From Sphaerisporangium sp. (GTDB lineage: Bacteria > Actinomycetota > Actinomycetes > Streptosporangiales > Streptosporangiaceae), in the NCBI GenBank assembly GCA_025964675.1, contig JAOPYI010000045.1, positions 1 to 64,000 of the forward strand: DNA of 64,000 bases, read 5' to 3'. The position numbers were made by a program, and so were the translations under genes. Shown here one piece after another: positions 10,601 through 17,926 of the stretch; within the stretch, counting starts at the first letter, position 1, and each line of letters opens with the position of its first letter. Under the pieces are notes generated by a model. It was not told where the DNA came from. It searched no databases and worked only from the letters and a program-made list of their open reading frames with translations.

Positions 10601-10647
10601 AGGACCACGATATGACGACGGGCGGGTCGCGGGCCCTTGCCGGTCAT
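7627..10647 (-). CDS. Class III adenylate/guanylate cyclase - AAA ATPase - TPR-like regulator
   Basis: VVLFIDIVGSTELAERLD..YIGDAIMAVFGVP..GDTVNTASRLQ (cyclase); LLGVPGIGKSRLVREF Walker A; long helical C-terminus. Confidence 0.9.
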   Translation of the reverse strand: MTGKGPRPARRHIVVLFIDIVGSTELAERLDPELLLHILERYYAACRAEIFQHGGVVEKYIGDAIMAVFGVPVSREDDALRAVLAAHAAMSAVHRLSAEIAPTHGVRLDAHCGIAFGEVMVVNASGSDVRVIGDTVNTASRLQSAAGGGEILLGGDVARLVRQRAVLDEVPPLTLKGKRDPVRAWRLVAVKPDRGEPGTDTIPLIGRAEELRQLTQLHDRAVRDRQCGMATLLGVPGIGKSRLVREFLYNLPADVTVLTGRCPSYGIGATYRPIAEMLETLNGNWPAIAEAVGPEGERALRGLAGSDTADDGETPGIAEIAQAVRSFFEVLAQRQPLVVVLDNLQWAEPTLLDLIEDCAAWLADVPVLLVCVARPELYDTRPSWGGGMACAMSLELGPLSQPHMAQLVAELCAGRADVVAHDDDTMYRRVTYGSDGNPLFAELMLETLAEGAASLPPTIQALLGARLDRLGEAEREVLERAATIGQAFTVDQVEALVAAETPTMAAPLRRLQRDRLIRRGALPGSFEFTQTLTRETVYALTSKELRADWHRRLADWFSDRAAGASDDAPFAGSTSGDVSQHLLAACRLTREVRPGDPLLHELTDRAADSLIRDGGEALHRKDLPAAIALLERGREMLPPGRDEHRWLAVRISDAELARGEGTRAVAALDCVEELLPENPRNLLTCAIQRESLALRSGARGPDLEPLRERLALDPRDELSWCRFHQLEAWSHIEEGRFGAADRALRDGLDRARAMGDRYEEDRLLGGLCELVQWSPTPVREGLALCTDLLARFASDRALLVPVLVTRARLLALSGDLDTAREALDTAARYADELHLGLSAIAVVQVRGLVESLDRNHEVAKGLFKRAATALRTAGLKAPAATLEVYASRETLRQGDVRQAALELARSEAGPRQFRGELAAIAMRAAIASRDGAHSEALSAAERATELLELTDDPCLRGDILVEIAQIHRAAGRDPADAARRALDAYLSKGASLLAQRVHDWMGEPCP

Positions 10648-10844
10648 ACGAGCTTGAGCTCCTGTCCTTCCACTTCGCCCGCGGCGTCGTCCAGGCGCTT
10701 CTTGATCGAGTTCAGCAACGCGACCTCGGTCTCCGAGAGCTCGGCGAACACCCGTCGCTGCCGCTCATCGAGCAGGTCGATGGGATGCCCGGCCGCACGT
10801 AGCTTGGCCAGTGCGTCGAACGCGCCCGATCCGGTTCTGTTCAT
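10644..10844 (-). CDS. Small RiPP-leader-like protein (66 aa) coupled to the cyclase-AAA gene
   Basis: MNRTGSGAFDALAKLRAAGHPIDLLDERQRRVFAELSETEVALLNSIKKRLDDAAGEVEGQELKLV; ATGA overlap with the cyclase; GGAAGAG RBS upstream; aligns with the leader of the 11188-11463 peptide. Confidence 0.75.
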   Translation of the reverse strand: MNRTGSGAFDALAKLRAAGHPIDLLDERQRRVFAELSETEVALLNSIKKRLDDAAGEVEGQELKLV

Positions 10845-11103
10845 CAACTCTTCCTTTCATCAGTAACCGGCTCGCCGGTCACTTTCGAGGAGACGGGCGC
10901 GTCGGAGGTCGACATCGTTCCGTGACCATGAATCGGTCATCGAACGAGGCGACCAGCCGAGGAACCGTGTGACGTCAGAAATGGTCGGCGCATGAGTCCT
11001 CTCGGGCGAGTCAATGCCGGGGCATGGAACCTCCGAGGTATGGATATCGTCCTGCGCGATAAGCCTGAAACGGCTCATCGGTGACCGCAAGTGACCCGGA
11101 CAC

Positions 11104-11180
11104 CCACATTCGTGTGGTTGTGCCACCTCCTCGCCGCCAGCCCATACTCAACCTGCAACGCATCTCATCAGATAGAGAGG
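11104..11180 (+). promoter_or_regulatory. Promoter/operator region of the putative precursor gene (palindrome CCACA-TTCG-TGTGG; candidate TTGTGC-N19-CATACT promoter)
   Basis: Palindrome at 11104-11117; the downstream block is shared with an inverted copy at about 22380-22472. Confidence 0.5.
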
Positions 11181-11187
11181 TGAAGGC

Positions 11188-11463
11188 ATGGCCTTCGATC
11201 CGAGGGAAACTCTGCGTGAAGCGGGAGTCCTGGGCAGCTCGACCGCTCCGGAAGTCGAGGAGGCATTCGCCACCTTGACCCGAGAGGAAACCGACCTGCT
11301 GGTCTCCCTCAAGTCCCGGCTTCCCGCTGCCCTGCCTGAGGTCCTGGCACACTCCGGGGATGGCGGGCAGTGGACCACCCCCGAGGTAGAGGCGCACAAC
11401 CTCGAGGTCGCGCCGGCATGCATGTGTGGAGCCTGGTCCGGGTCCGGGTCGGGAGCGAACTAG
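11188..11463 (+). CDS. Putative RiPP precursor peptide (91 aa; core near C-terminus ...APACMCGAWSGSGSGAN)
   Basis: Small ORF with good RBS (GAGAGGTGAAGGC-ATG), directly upstream of a radical SAM/PqqD cassette; helical leader motif AFATLTREETDLLVSLKSRLPAALPEV and Cys/Ser/Gly/Trp-rich C-terminus. Confidence 0.75.
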   Translation: MAFDPRETLREAGVLGSSTAPEVEEAFATLTREETDLLVSLKSRLPAALPEVLAHSGDGGQWTTPEVEAHNLEVAPACMCGAWSGSGSGAN

Positions 11464-11552
11464 TCCGAACGGCTCGCAGGGGCGGCCCCGACTTCATGCC
11501 GCTGGGCAACAGCTCGGGGCCGCGTCTGCCGCCGGAACGTGAAGGGGAACGG

Positions 11553-13013
11553 ATGCCTGGGAAACTGGCCAGAAACCGCGGGTTGTTCGACGTACCAGAA
11601 GGCCTTACCTACTTCGTGCACGACGACGACTACCTGGTGGTCAACCCGCAGGTGGGCGGCCGGTGCGTCCTCAATTCACGTGAGTTCGGCGTCCTTTCAG
11701 CCTTGGCCAGTCCCCAGGGGAGCGGGGAGCCCGTGCCGCTCGAAGAGACCGGTGAGACGGATCGTACCCTCGCCAAACTCATCCTGAGCTGGATCGTCTA
11801 TTACAACGGGAATCGTCCGGCGGTCAAGATGAAAGAGCCGGCGCTCCGCCAGGTGTATTACGCCATCACCGACGGCTGTAATCTCCGTTGCCCCTACTGC
11901 TACGCCTCCTCAGAGAAATGCCTGCCGGGTGAGCTCAACACCGCTGAATCACTCGGCCTGGTCTCTCAGATCGCTGACTATGGGGCCGAAGTCCTGGTTT
12001 TCACCGGTGGCGAACCGATGCTCAGAAAGGACCTGTTCCAGATAGTGGAGCACGCCAATCAAAGCGGCCTGAAGTCGAACATCGTCACCAATGCCACGAT
12101 GATCAGGAAGCCCGCGGTGGCGCAGCGGTTCGCCGAGCTGTTCAACTCCGTCACGGTGAGCCTCGACGGCGGCACGGCCGAGAGGCACGACCGCACGCGG
12201 GGCGCCGGCTCCTTCGCCAAGACCCACCGCGCCCTGCAGCTCCTCAACGAGGCCGGCGTGGTGCCGAAGATCAACCATATCGTCACCTCGGACAACATCG
12301 ATGAACTGGAAGATTTCGCGACGTTCATCGAAGGGCTCGAAGTCCACAGCATCCGGCTGATGTACCACAACAAACTGGGCCGCGGAGTGACCGACGAGTA
12401 CGACTTCGGTTGGCAAGATCATATGAGGATCCAGGAGATCGCCTGGACATCACCGGCCGCCGGCAAGCTGAGCCCGGACGGGCCCAAGCCCATGACGCCG
12501 TGCTCCGTGCGGGGCAACTGCGGGATGGGCGGGAACGAGATCTACATCAACTCGCTGGGTGACGTCTACCCGTGCAAGCTCGTCACCGGACGTTCGCACT
12601 ACGCGGGCAACGTACGACGGCAATCGCTGGCGGAGACCTTCGCCAGCCCGGTCCTGCGTGACATGCGGAACAGCTCGGTGTTCGGCGGCGATTTCCACGC
12701 CGACTGCGCGAAGTGCTACATCAAGGCGTCCTGCGGCGGCGGATGCCGCGCCGCTCACATGGCGGAGTCCGGGGATCTGAGGCGCAACAGCAGGCACCAG
12801 TGCAGAATCCTGCGGCACGGCATCGCCACGCAACTCTGGATGGAAGCCGGCGTCAGTTCCGCCGAGTTCACCAAGAAGAATGTCGAGATGACGACACCTC
12901 GCTTGGTCCTCAACGGCGACATACACCCTGTCTTCGACGACTGGAAGACCTATGTTCCCCCCTCGCCCAGCGCCGTCAGGCTCGGCGAGCTACTGCCCAT
13001 AACGCCGGTATAG
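11553..13013 (+). CDS. Radical SAM/SPASM peptide maturase
   Basis: CNLRCPYCYA (CxxxCxxC), FTGGEP, and SPASM-type Cys cluster CSVRGNCGMGG...YPCKL...CAKCYIKASCGGGC...C; RBS GAAGGGGAACGG before ATG. Confidence 0.92.
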   Translation: MPGKLARNRGLFDVPEGLTYFVHDDDYLVVNPQVGGRCVLNSREFGVLSALASPQGSGEPVPLEETGETDRTLAKLILSWIVYYNGNRPAVKMKEPALRQVYYAITDGCNLRCPYCYASSEKCLPGELNTAESLGLVSQIADYGAEVLVFTGGEPMLRKDLFQIVEHANQSGLKSNIVTNATMIRKPAVAQRFAELFNSVTVSLDGGTAERHDRTRGAGSFAKTHRALQLLNEAGVVPKINHIVTSDNIDELEDFATFIEGLEVHSIRLMYHNKLGRGVTDEYDFGWQDHMRIQEIAWTSPAAGKLSPDGPKPMTPCSVRGNCGMGGNEIYINSLGDVYPCKLVTGRSHYAGNVRRQSLAETFASPVLRDMRNSSVFGGDFHADCAKCYIKASCGGGCRAAHMAESGDLRRNSRHQCRILRHGIATQLWMEAGVSSAEFTKKNVEMTTPRLVLNGDIHPVFDDWKTYVPPSPSAVRLGELLPITPV

Positions 13014-13025
13014 CGGAGGTGGAGT

Positions 13026-13304
13026 GTGTCACTCCGGATCAACGATGCTGTGATATGGCAAGAGACCGCGGAAGGCATCTCGCTGTACCACACAGAAACC
13101 GGGGATTTCCGCACCTTGAACGCGACGGGCTCCAGGATATGGATGCTCGTCGAGAGCGACGGAGAACGAGAGCCGATCGTCTCGAAGCTGTCACGTGAGT
13201 TCGCCGGCAGCAATGCCGCGGTGAGCTGGCGGATCCATACGGACGTGCAGAACTTCATCGGCACCATGATCGAAAACGACTTGATCGAAGAGCGCCCTGC
13301 ATGA
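13026..13304 (+). CDS. PqqD-like peptide-binding (RRE) protein
   Basis: 92 aa, NDAVIWQETAEGISLYHTETGDFRTLNATGSRIWMLVESDGEREPIVSKL; typical PqqD pattern and position next to the radical SAM gene. Confidence 0.85.
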   Translation: MSLRINDAVIWQETAEGISLYHTETGDFRTLNATGSRIWMLVESDGEREPIVSKLSREFAGSNAAVSWRIHTDVQNFIGTMIENDLIEERPA

Positions 13305-13350
13305 GGCGGTCACGAACCCCTGTTCGGTCAGCCATGCTGACCACGCTTCC

Positions 13351-14778
13351 ATGACCAGGGCGGTCGTCCTGGGCGGGGGCTTCGCGGGGGTGCTGGCCGC
13401 CGCCGTGCTCGCGAAGCACGCGGACGACGTCATCGTGATCGAGAACGACCGTTACCCGTCCGGTCCTCGCCCCCGGCGGGGGCTGCCCCAGTCACACCAT
13501 AACCACGTGCTGGTGACCGCCGGCGCGAGGGCACTGCAAGCGCTGCTTCCCGGAACCCTCGAGGCGCTCTTCGCGCGAGGCGCGCATCGGCGAGGCCTCC
13601 CCGGCGATGCGCTGATCCTCGCCTCGGAAGGGTGGTTCTGGCGTCTTGAAACCGAGGCCCACCTCATCGCGTGCAGCCGAGGACTCCTGGATCAGGTGGT
13701 GAGGCAGCGGGCGCTGGGCGACGGCGCCGTCTCGATATGGGAAGGCGCGCAGGCGCTGGGGCTGGTAGGAGACGCGACCCGGGTCGCCGGGGTCCGGGTC
13801 AGGCGCGAGGGCGGTTCGGCGGAGACGATCCAGGCGGATCTCGTTGTCGACGCGACGGGGCGGCGGTCGAAGGCGCCACGGTGGCTGGCCGAGATCGGAG
13901 CCCCGGGGGTCGAGGAGGTGACCGTCGCCTCAGGGTTGGCCTACTCCACGAGGGTCTACCAGGCGCCTCCCGAACTCGCCACCGAGATTCCGGCGATCAT
14001 GCTTCACCCGCGTCCGGCGAAGGGGCAGCCGGGCCAGGGGGCGACATTGTTCCCGATCGAGCACGACCGATGGGTCGTCACGCTGACCGGCACCCGGGGG
14101 GGCGAGCCGCCGGTCGACGAGCAGGGCTTCATGCGGTTCGCGGGCTCCCTGCGCGACCCCATCGTGGCGGACCTCATGGCGACGGCCACGCCCGTCGGCG
14201 GCATCCGGCCGTATCGCGACACATCAAACAGGAGGCGGTTCTTCGAACGAGCGCACCTACCTGTGGGCTTCGTCGCGATCGGCGATGCGGTCGTCGCGGT
14301 GAATCCCGTCCACTCGCACGGGATGTCGGTCGCCGCGCTGGGCGCGCTCAGGCTGGACAGGGAGTTGACGCGGCGCGGGTTCGAACCGTCCGTCTCCCCC
14401 GAACTGCAGGTCGCCATGGCATCGGAAGCGGAGAAGTCATGGCAGATGGCGATCCAGCAGGACAGCGGGCACCTTGAAGCAGGCCGACAGCGGGAGGCAT
14501 CTCCGTTCGAGCGCCAGATTCGAACCCGTCTCACTCGGGCGGTGCTGAGTAGCCCGGAACTCGCGTCCGAGCTCTTCAATGCTCAGACACTGATCTCCAC
14601 GGATGCGAAGAAAGACAAATCATCTCTGTTTCTGGCCATGTCAGGGAAGCCGGATCCCCTCCTCACAGCGGAGGAGGCGATAATGCAGTACCCCGGACTG
14701 CACAAGTGGTGGCTTTCGAGGCCACTTCCGCCGGTCAGGCCTACCCGCGTGCCCGCTGGCGGTGAGATCCACCCGTGA
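13351..14778 (+). CDS. FAD-dependent oxidoreductase/monooxygenase
   Basis: Rossmann VVLGGGFAGVLAAAVLAKHADDVIVIEND; VVDATGRRSKAPRWL; GFVAIGDAVVAVNPVHSHGMSVAA (FAD GD motif). Confidence 0.85.
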   Translation: MTRAVVLGGGFAGVLAAAVLAKHADDVIVIENDRYPSGPRPRRGLPQSHHNHVLVTAGARALQALLPGTLEALFARGAHRRGLPGDALILASEGWFWRLETEAHLIACSRGLLDQVVRQRALGDGAVSIWEGAQALGLVGDATRVAGVRVRREGGSAETIQADLVVDATGRRSKAPRWLAEIGAPGVEEVTVASGLAYSTRVYQAPPELATEIPAIMLHPRPAKGQPGQGATLFPIEHDRWVVTLTGTRGGEPPVDEQGFMRFAGSLRDPIVADLMATATPVGGIRPYRDTSNRRRFFERAHLPVGFVAIGDAVVAVNPVHSHGMSVAALGALRLDRELTRRGFEPSVSPELQVAMASEAEKSWQMAIQQDSGHLEAGRQREASPFERQIRTRLTRAVLSSPELASELFNAQTLISTDAKKDKSSLFLAMSGKPDPLLTAEEAIMQYPGLHKWWLSRPLPPVRPTRVPAGGEIHP

Positions 14779-15439
14779 TGAAGCCGGATTCGTACGCGAT
14801 GCCGACCGCGTGCGCCCGGTTCGTCGCCTGCAGCTTGGTGAGGATGCGGGCCAGGTGAGAACGGACCGTTCCAGTGCCGATGCCGAGCTTCTCGGCGATA
14901 CCGGCGTTCGACAGACCGGTCGCCACGAGAGCCAGCACCTCGGCTTCGCGTCGGGTGAGTGCCGCGAGCTGATGATCAATCCCGGTGATCACGGCAGCTA
15001 TGCGATCACGGAGCCGCGTGATCATCGAACTGGAGATGAACGTGTTCCCTGCGGCGACCAGCCGTATCGCGGGCACGATCTCCTCGAACAGCGATTCCCG
15101 GTGAACGAAGCCGCCGACTCCCTCACGCAGCGCGCGCCCTAGCAGCTCCTCGTCCAGCGCTTCGGAAACCAGCACCACCTGCGTCCTGTTCCTCGTCAGC
15201 GCCGCGACGACCAGGGCGAACTCGACGCCGACCGCCTGCCGCAGCGCCGCGCTCACCACCGCCACCCTTGGTCGATGCCGGACGACCAGATCACTCAGCC
15301 CCTGCGTGGCGCCGGCCTCCCCGACCAAAAAGACGCCATTGCCCATGTGCAGCACGCCCCTGAGCTTGGCGCGCACCACCCGGTCCGGCTCGCCGACGAC
15401 GACCCGCAGAGCAGGCATCGCCTCACCCATAGAGCCCAA
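14741..15439 (-). CDS. LuxR-type response-regulator-like protein with atypical receiver
   Basis: C-terminal LTRREAEVLALVATGLSNAGIAEKLGIGTGTVRSHLARILTKLQATNRAHAV; receiver-like N-terminus without a clear phospho-acceptor Asp. Confidence 0.85.
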   Translation of the reverse strand: MGSMGEAMPALRVVVGEPDRVVRAKLRGVLHMGNGVFLVGEAGATQGLSDLVVRHRPRVAVVSAALRQAVGVEFALVVAALTRNRTQVVLVSEALDEELLGRALREGVGGFVHRESLFEEIVPAIRLVAAGNTFISSSMITRLRDRIAAVITGIDHQLAALTRREAEVLALVATGLSNAGIAEKLGIGTGTVRSHLARILTKLQATNRAHAVGIAYESGFITGGSHRQRARG

Positions 15440-15592
15440 TTCGCCCTCACCTGAACATCCGAATTGAGCTAGTTTGCGCTACCGGCACATTATGCGCGTC
15501 GACCCGCCAGACCACCAGAGCAAGGAACCTACTCAAGCCACCCGGCCACATGGGCTAGGTACTCATGACACCATCGCGCGTCAGCGCCGCAC

Positions 15593-16627
15593 TCAGGCCG
15601 GATTCGCGACAAGGATCCGAATCGCCGAACCCCGCAGAGGCGGCGTGACGTCGGCCAGGTCGAACCCGCCGGCTGCGAGCAGGTGCCGGAACTCGTCCCT
15701 GCTGCGTTCCCGGCCGCCGGTGTAGACGAGCATGGCGATGTCGCTCATGACGACTCCGGCCGCCTCCGGTGTGTTGATCGTGGACGGCAGCACCGGTTCC
15801 AGCACCAACAGGCGCCCGTGGGCTGCGATCGATTTGCGGCAGCCACGCAACAGAGTGGTGCACCGCTCGTCGTCCCAGTCATGCAGGACGCCTTTCACCA
15901 GCAACAGGTCGCCTTCCGGCACAGCATCGAAGAAGTCGCCGACTTCGATCGAACAACGATCGGACACCCCTGCCCGCTGGAACGTCTCGGCAGCGCCCGC
16001 CCCTCCCTCGGCGGTGTCGAACAGGATCCCTTGGACATCGGGCGTGGCTGCCACTATCGCGGCCAGCAGAGCGCCGTTTCCGCCACCGATGTCCACCACG
16101 GTGCGGACACCGGTGAAGTCGTACGCCTTGGGCACCGCGGGTGCGATCTGCTCGGTGCCCTCGCGCATCGCCGTATTGAAGATCCTGGACAGGTCCGGAT
16201 GGCATGCGAGGTAGTCGAAGAGCGGCTGGTCGTGCACGTGGTCGAACGCCGCTTCGCCGGTTCGCACGCCGTGGGTCAACGCTCCCCACGCCTGCCACGT
16301 CGCGGGGTCGCCGAGCAGCAGCACGCTGGAGCGCATCGACAGTGGATGGTCGGCACGCAGCGGTTGACCCAGCTCGGCCAGCGCGAAATGTCCGGGCGCT
16401 GTCTCATCGACCACGCCGAGCACGACGAGTGCCCGCAGCAGCCGGTTGAGGGCCCCCGGGTCGGACCCGATGGAGTGCGCCAGTTGTTCGACCGGCAGTG
16501 CGCCGGCGGCAAGGCCATCCAGCACGCCCAGGCGGACGGCCGCGTACAGGATCTGTGAGGTGGCGAAGCCGAACGCCATCCGGGATAGATTCGCGTACCC
16601 CTCGCGGCTTGTCACGTGGTCGGTCAT
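15593..16627 (-). CDS. SAM-dependent O-methyltransferase (Methyltransf_2-like)
   Basis: VVDIGGGNGALLAAIVAATPDVQGILFDT...LLVKGVLHDWDDERCTTLLRGCRKSI..GRLLVLEPVLP; dimerisation-type N-terminus. Confidence 0.9.
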   Translation of the reverse strand: MTDHVTSREGYANLSRMAFGFATSQILYAAVRLGVLDGLAAGALPVEQLAHSIGSDPGALNRLLRALVVLGVVDETAPGHFALAELGQPLRADHPLSMRSSVLLLGDPATWQAWGALTHGVRTGEAAFDHVHDQPLFDYLACHPDLSRIFNTAMREGTEQIAPAVPKAYDFTGVRTVVDIGGGNGALLAAIVAATPDVQGILFDTAEGGAGAAETFQRAGVSDRCSIEVGDFFDAVPEGDLLLVKGVLHDWDDERCTTLLRGCRKSIAAHGRLLVLEPVLPSTINTPEAAGVVMSDIAMLVYTGGRERSRDEFRHLLAAGGFDLADVTPPLRGSAIRILVANPA

Positions 16628-16647
16628 CGGCTGAAAACCTTTCAACG

Positions 16648-17877
16648 TCACCGGGGGCGCTGCCGTACCAGCAGAGGTAGGCGGCGTACACCGTGCAAGA
16701 ACAGGTCAGGCGTCCATTGCAGGTCGGCTGGATCGACCGCCAGGGCCATGTCGGGGAAGCGGCGCACCAGCGTGCCGATGGCGGCCCGGGCCTGCAGCCT
16801 TGCCAGCGCCGCACCGAGACAGAAGTGGATTCCGTGGCCGAAGCCCAGATGCCGATTCGGGCTGCGGCCGATGTCGAAGACATCCGGTTGGGGGAACACC
16901 GCCGGGTCGCGGTTGGCCGCCAGCAGCACGGGCACGACGATGTCACCGCAGGGGATCACGGATTCCCCGATCTCCACATCGGCCATCGCGAACAGCAGCC
17001 TGGAGTGCCCCACGGGGCCGTTGAACCGCATCGCCTCCTCGACCATGGAGTCGATCATCTGCGGTCGCGTGCGTAGCCGCTCGAGCTGGTCGGGGTGGCG
17101 TAGTAGTTCCAGCACTCCGTTGCCGATGAGGTTCACCGTCGTCTCGTCTCCGGCGAGCAGCAACTGGAACACGCTGGATATCAGCTCGGCGTGGCTGATC
17201 TCGTCACCGGTCTCCTCCGCCTGGATGAGCTGAGACAGCAAGTCCTCACCCGGGTGGGCGCGCCGCTCGTCGATCTTCTCGTTGACGTACGCGACGAACT
17301 CCATCCCGGCGCGGCGCACCCGGACCGCGTCCCGGCTGCGCAGCATGTCGTCGCTCCACCTACGGAGCCGGGCCCGGTCGTCGATCGGGAAGCCGACCAG
17401 CTCGGCGACGATCAGTATCGGCAGCGGCAGGGCCAGCGCCTCGATCAGGTCGACTTCGCCTTCTGTGGCCGCCATGTCGTCGACCAGCTCGTCGACGACC
17501 TGATGAATACGCCGCTCGAGCGCCGCCACTGTCCGAGGGCCGAACGCGGGCGCCATCAGCCGCCGCAGCCGGGTGTGGTCGGGCGGATCGAGGTTGAACA
17601 TGTTCCGCCTCACCATCGCCAGCGGGTCGTTGTCCCACCTGAGGTGAAGCGCGGCGAGTTCGTCGGGCAGCCGGTCGAGCTGCCGCCCTATGTCCGGGTC
17701 GAGAAGCGCGCGCTGCACGTCCGCGTACCGGGTCAGGTACCAGAACGCGCGGCCGGCGGGGCTCACGTGGCGGTAGATCGGCGCTCGTTCGCGCATTCGG
17801 TGGAAGAGGGGGTGTGGGTCAGGACGATGCTCCGAGCTGGTCGGGTCGAACGACTGGCCAAGCGTGGTCGCGCTCAT
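16648..17877 (-). CDS. Cytochrome P450
   Basis: LLLAGDETTVNLIGN (I helix), EEAMRFNGP, HLGFGHGIHFCLGAALARLQAR (heme-binding Cys); RBS GAGGAG upstream of ATG 17877. Confidence 0.95.
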   Translation of the reverse strand: MSATTLGQSFDPTSSEHRPDPHPLFHRMRERAPIYRHVSPAGRAFWYLTRYADVQRALLDPDIGRQLDRLPDELAALHLRWDNDPLAMVRRNMFNLDPPDHTRLRRLMAPAFGPRTVAALERRIHQVVDELVDDMAATEGEVDLIEALALPLPILIVAELVGFPIDDRARLRRWSDDMLRSRDAVRVRRAGMEFVAYVNEKIDERRAHPGEDLLSQLIQAEETGDEISHAELISSVFQLLLAGDETTVNLIGNGVLELLRHPDQLERLRTRPQMIDSMVEEAMRFNGPVGHSRLLFAMADVEIGESVIPCGDIVVPVLLAANRDPAVFPQPDVFDIGRSPNRHLGFGHGIHFCLGAALARLQARAAIGTLVRRFPDMALAVDPADLQWTPDLFLHGVRRLPLLVRQRPR

Positions 17878-17926
17878 TACCGTCTCCTCATGAGTGCATG
17901 GCCACCCGACCGCACACGATGGCCGC

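Noticed and set aside
11011-11397. 128-aa minus-strand ORF overlapping the precursor gene
   Set aside because: Antisense to the precursor; no RBS or motif support, and the duplicated copy preserves the plus-strand reading.
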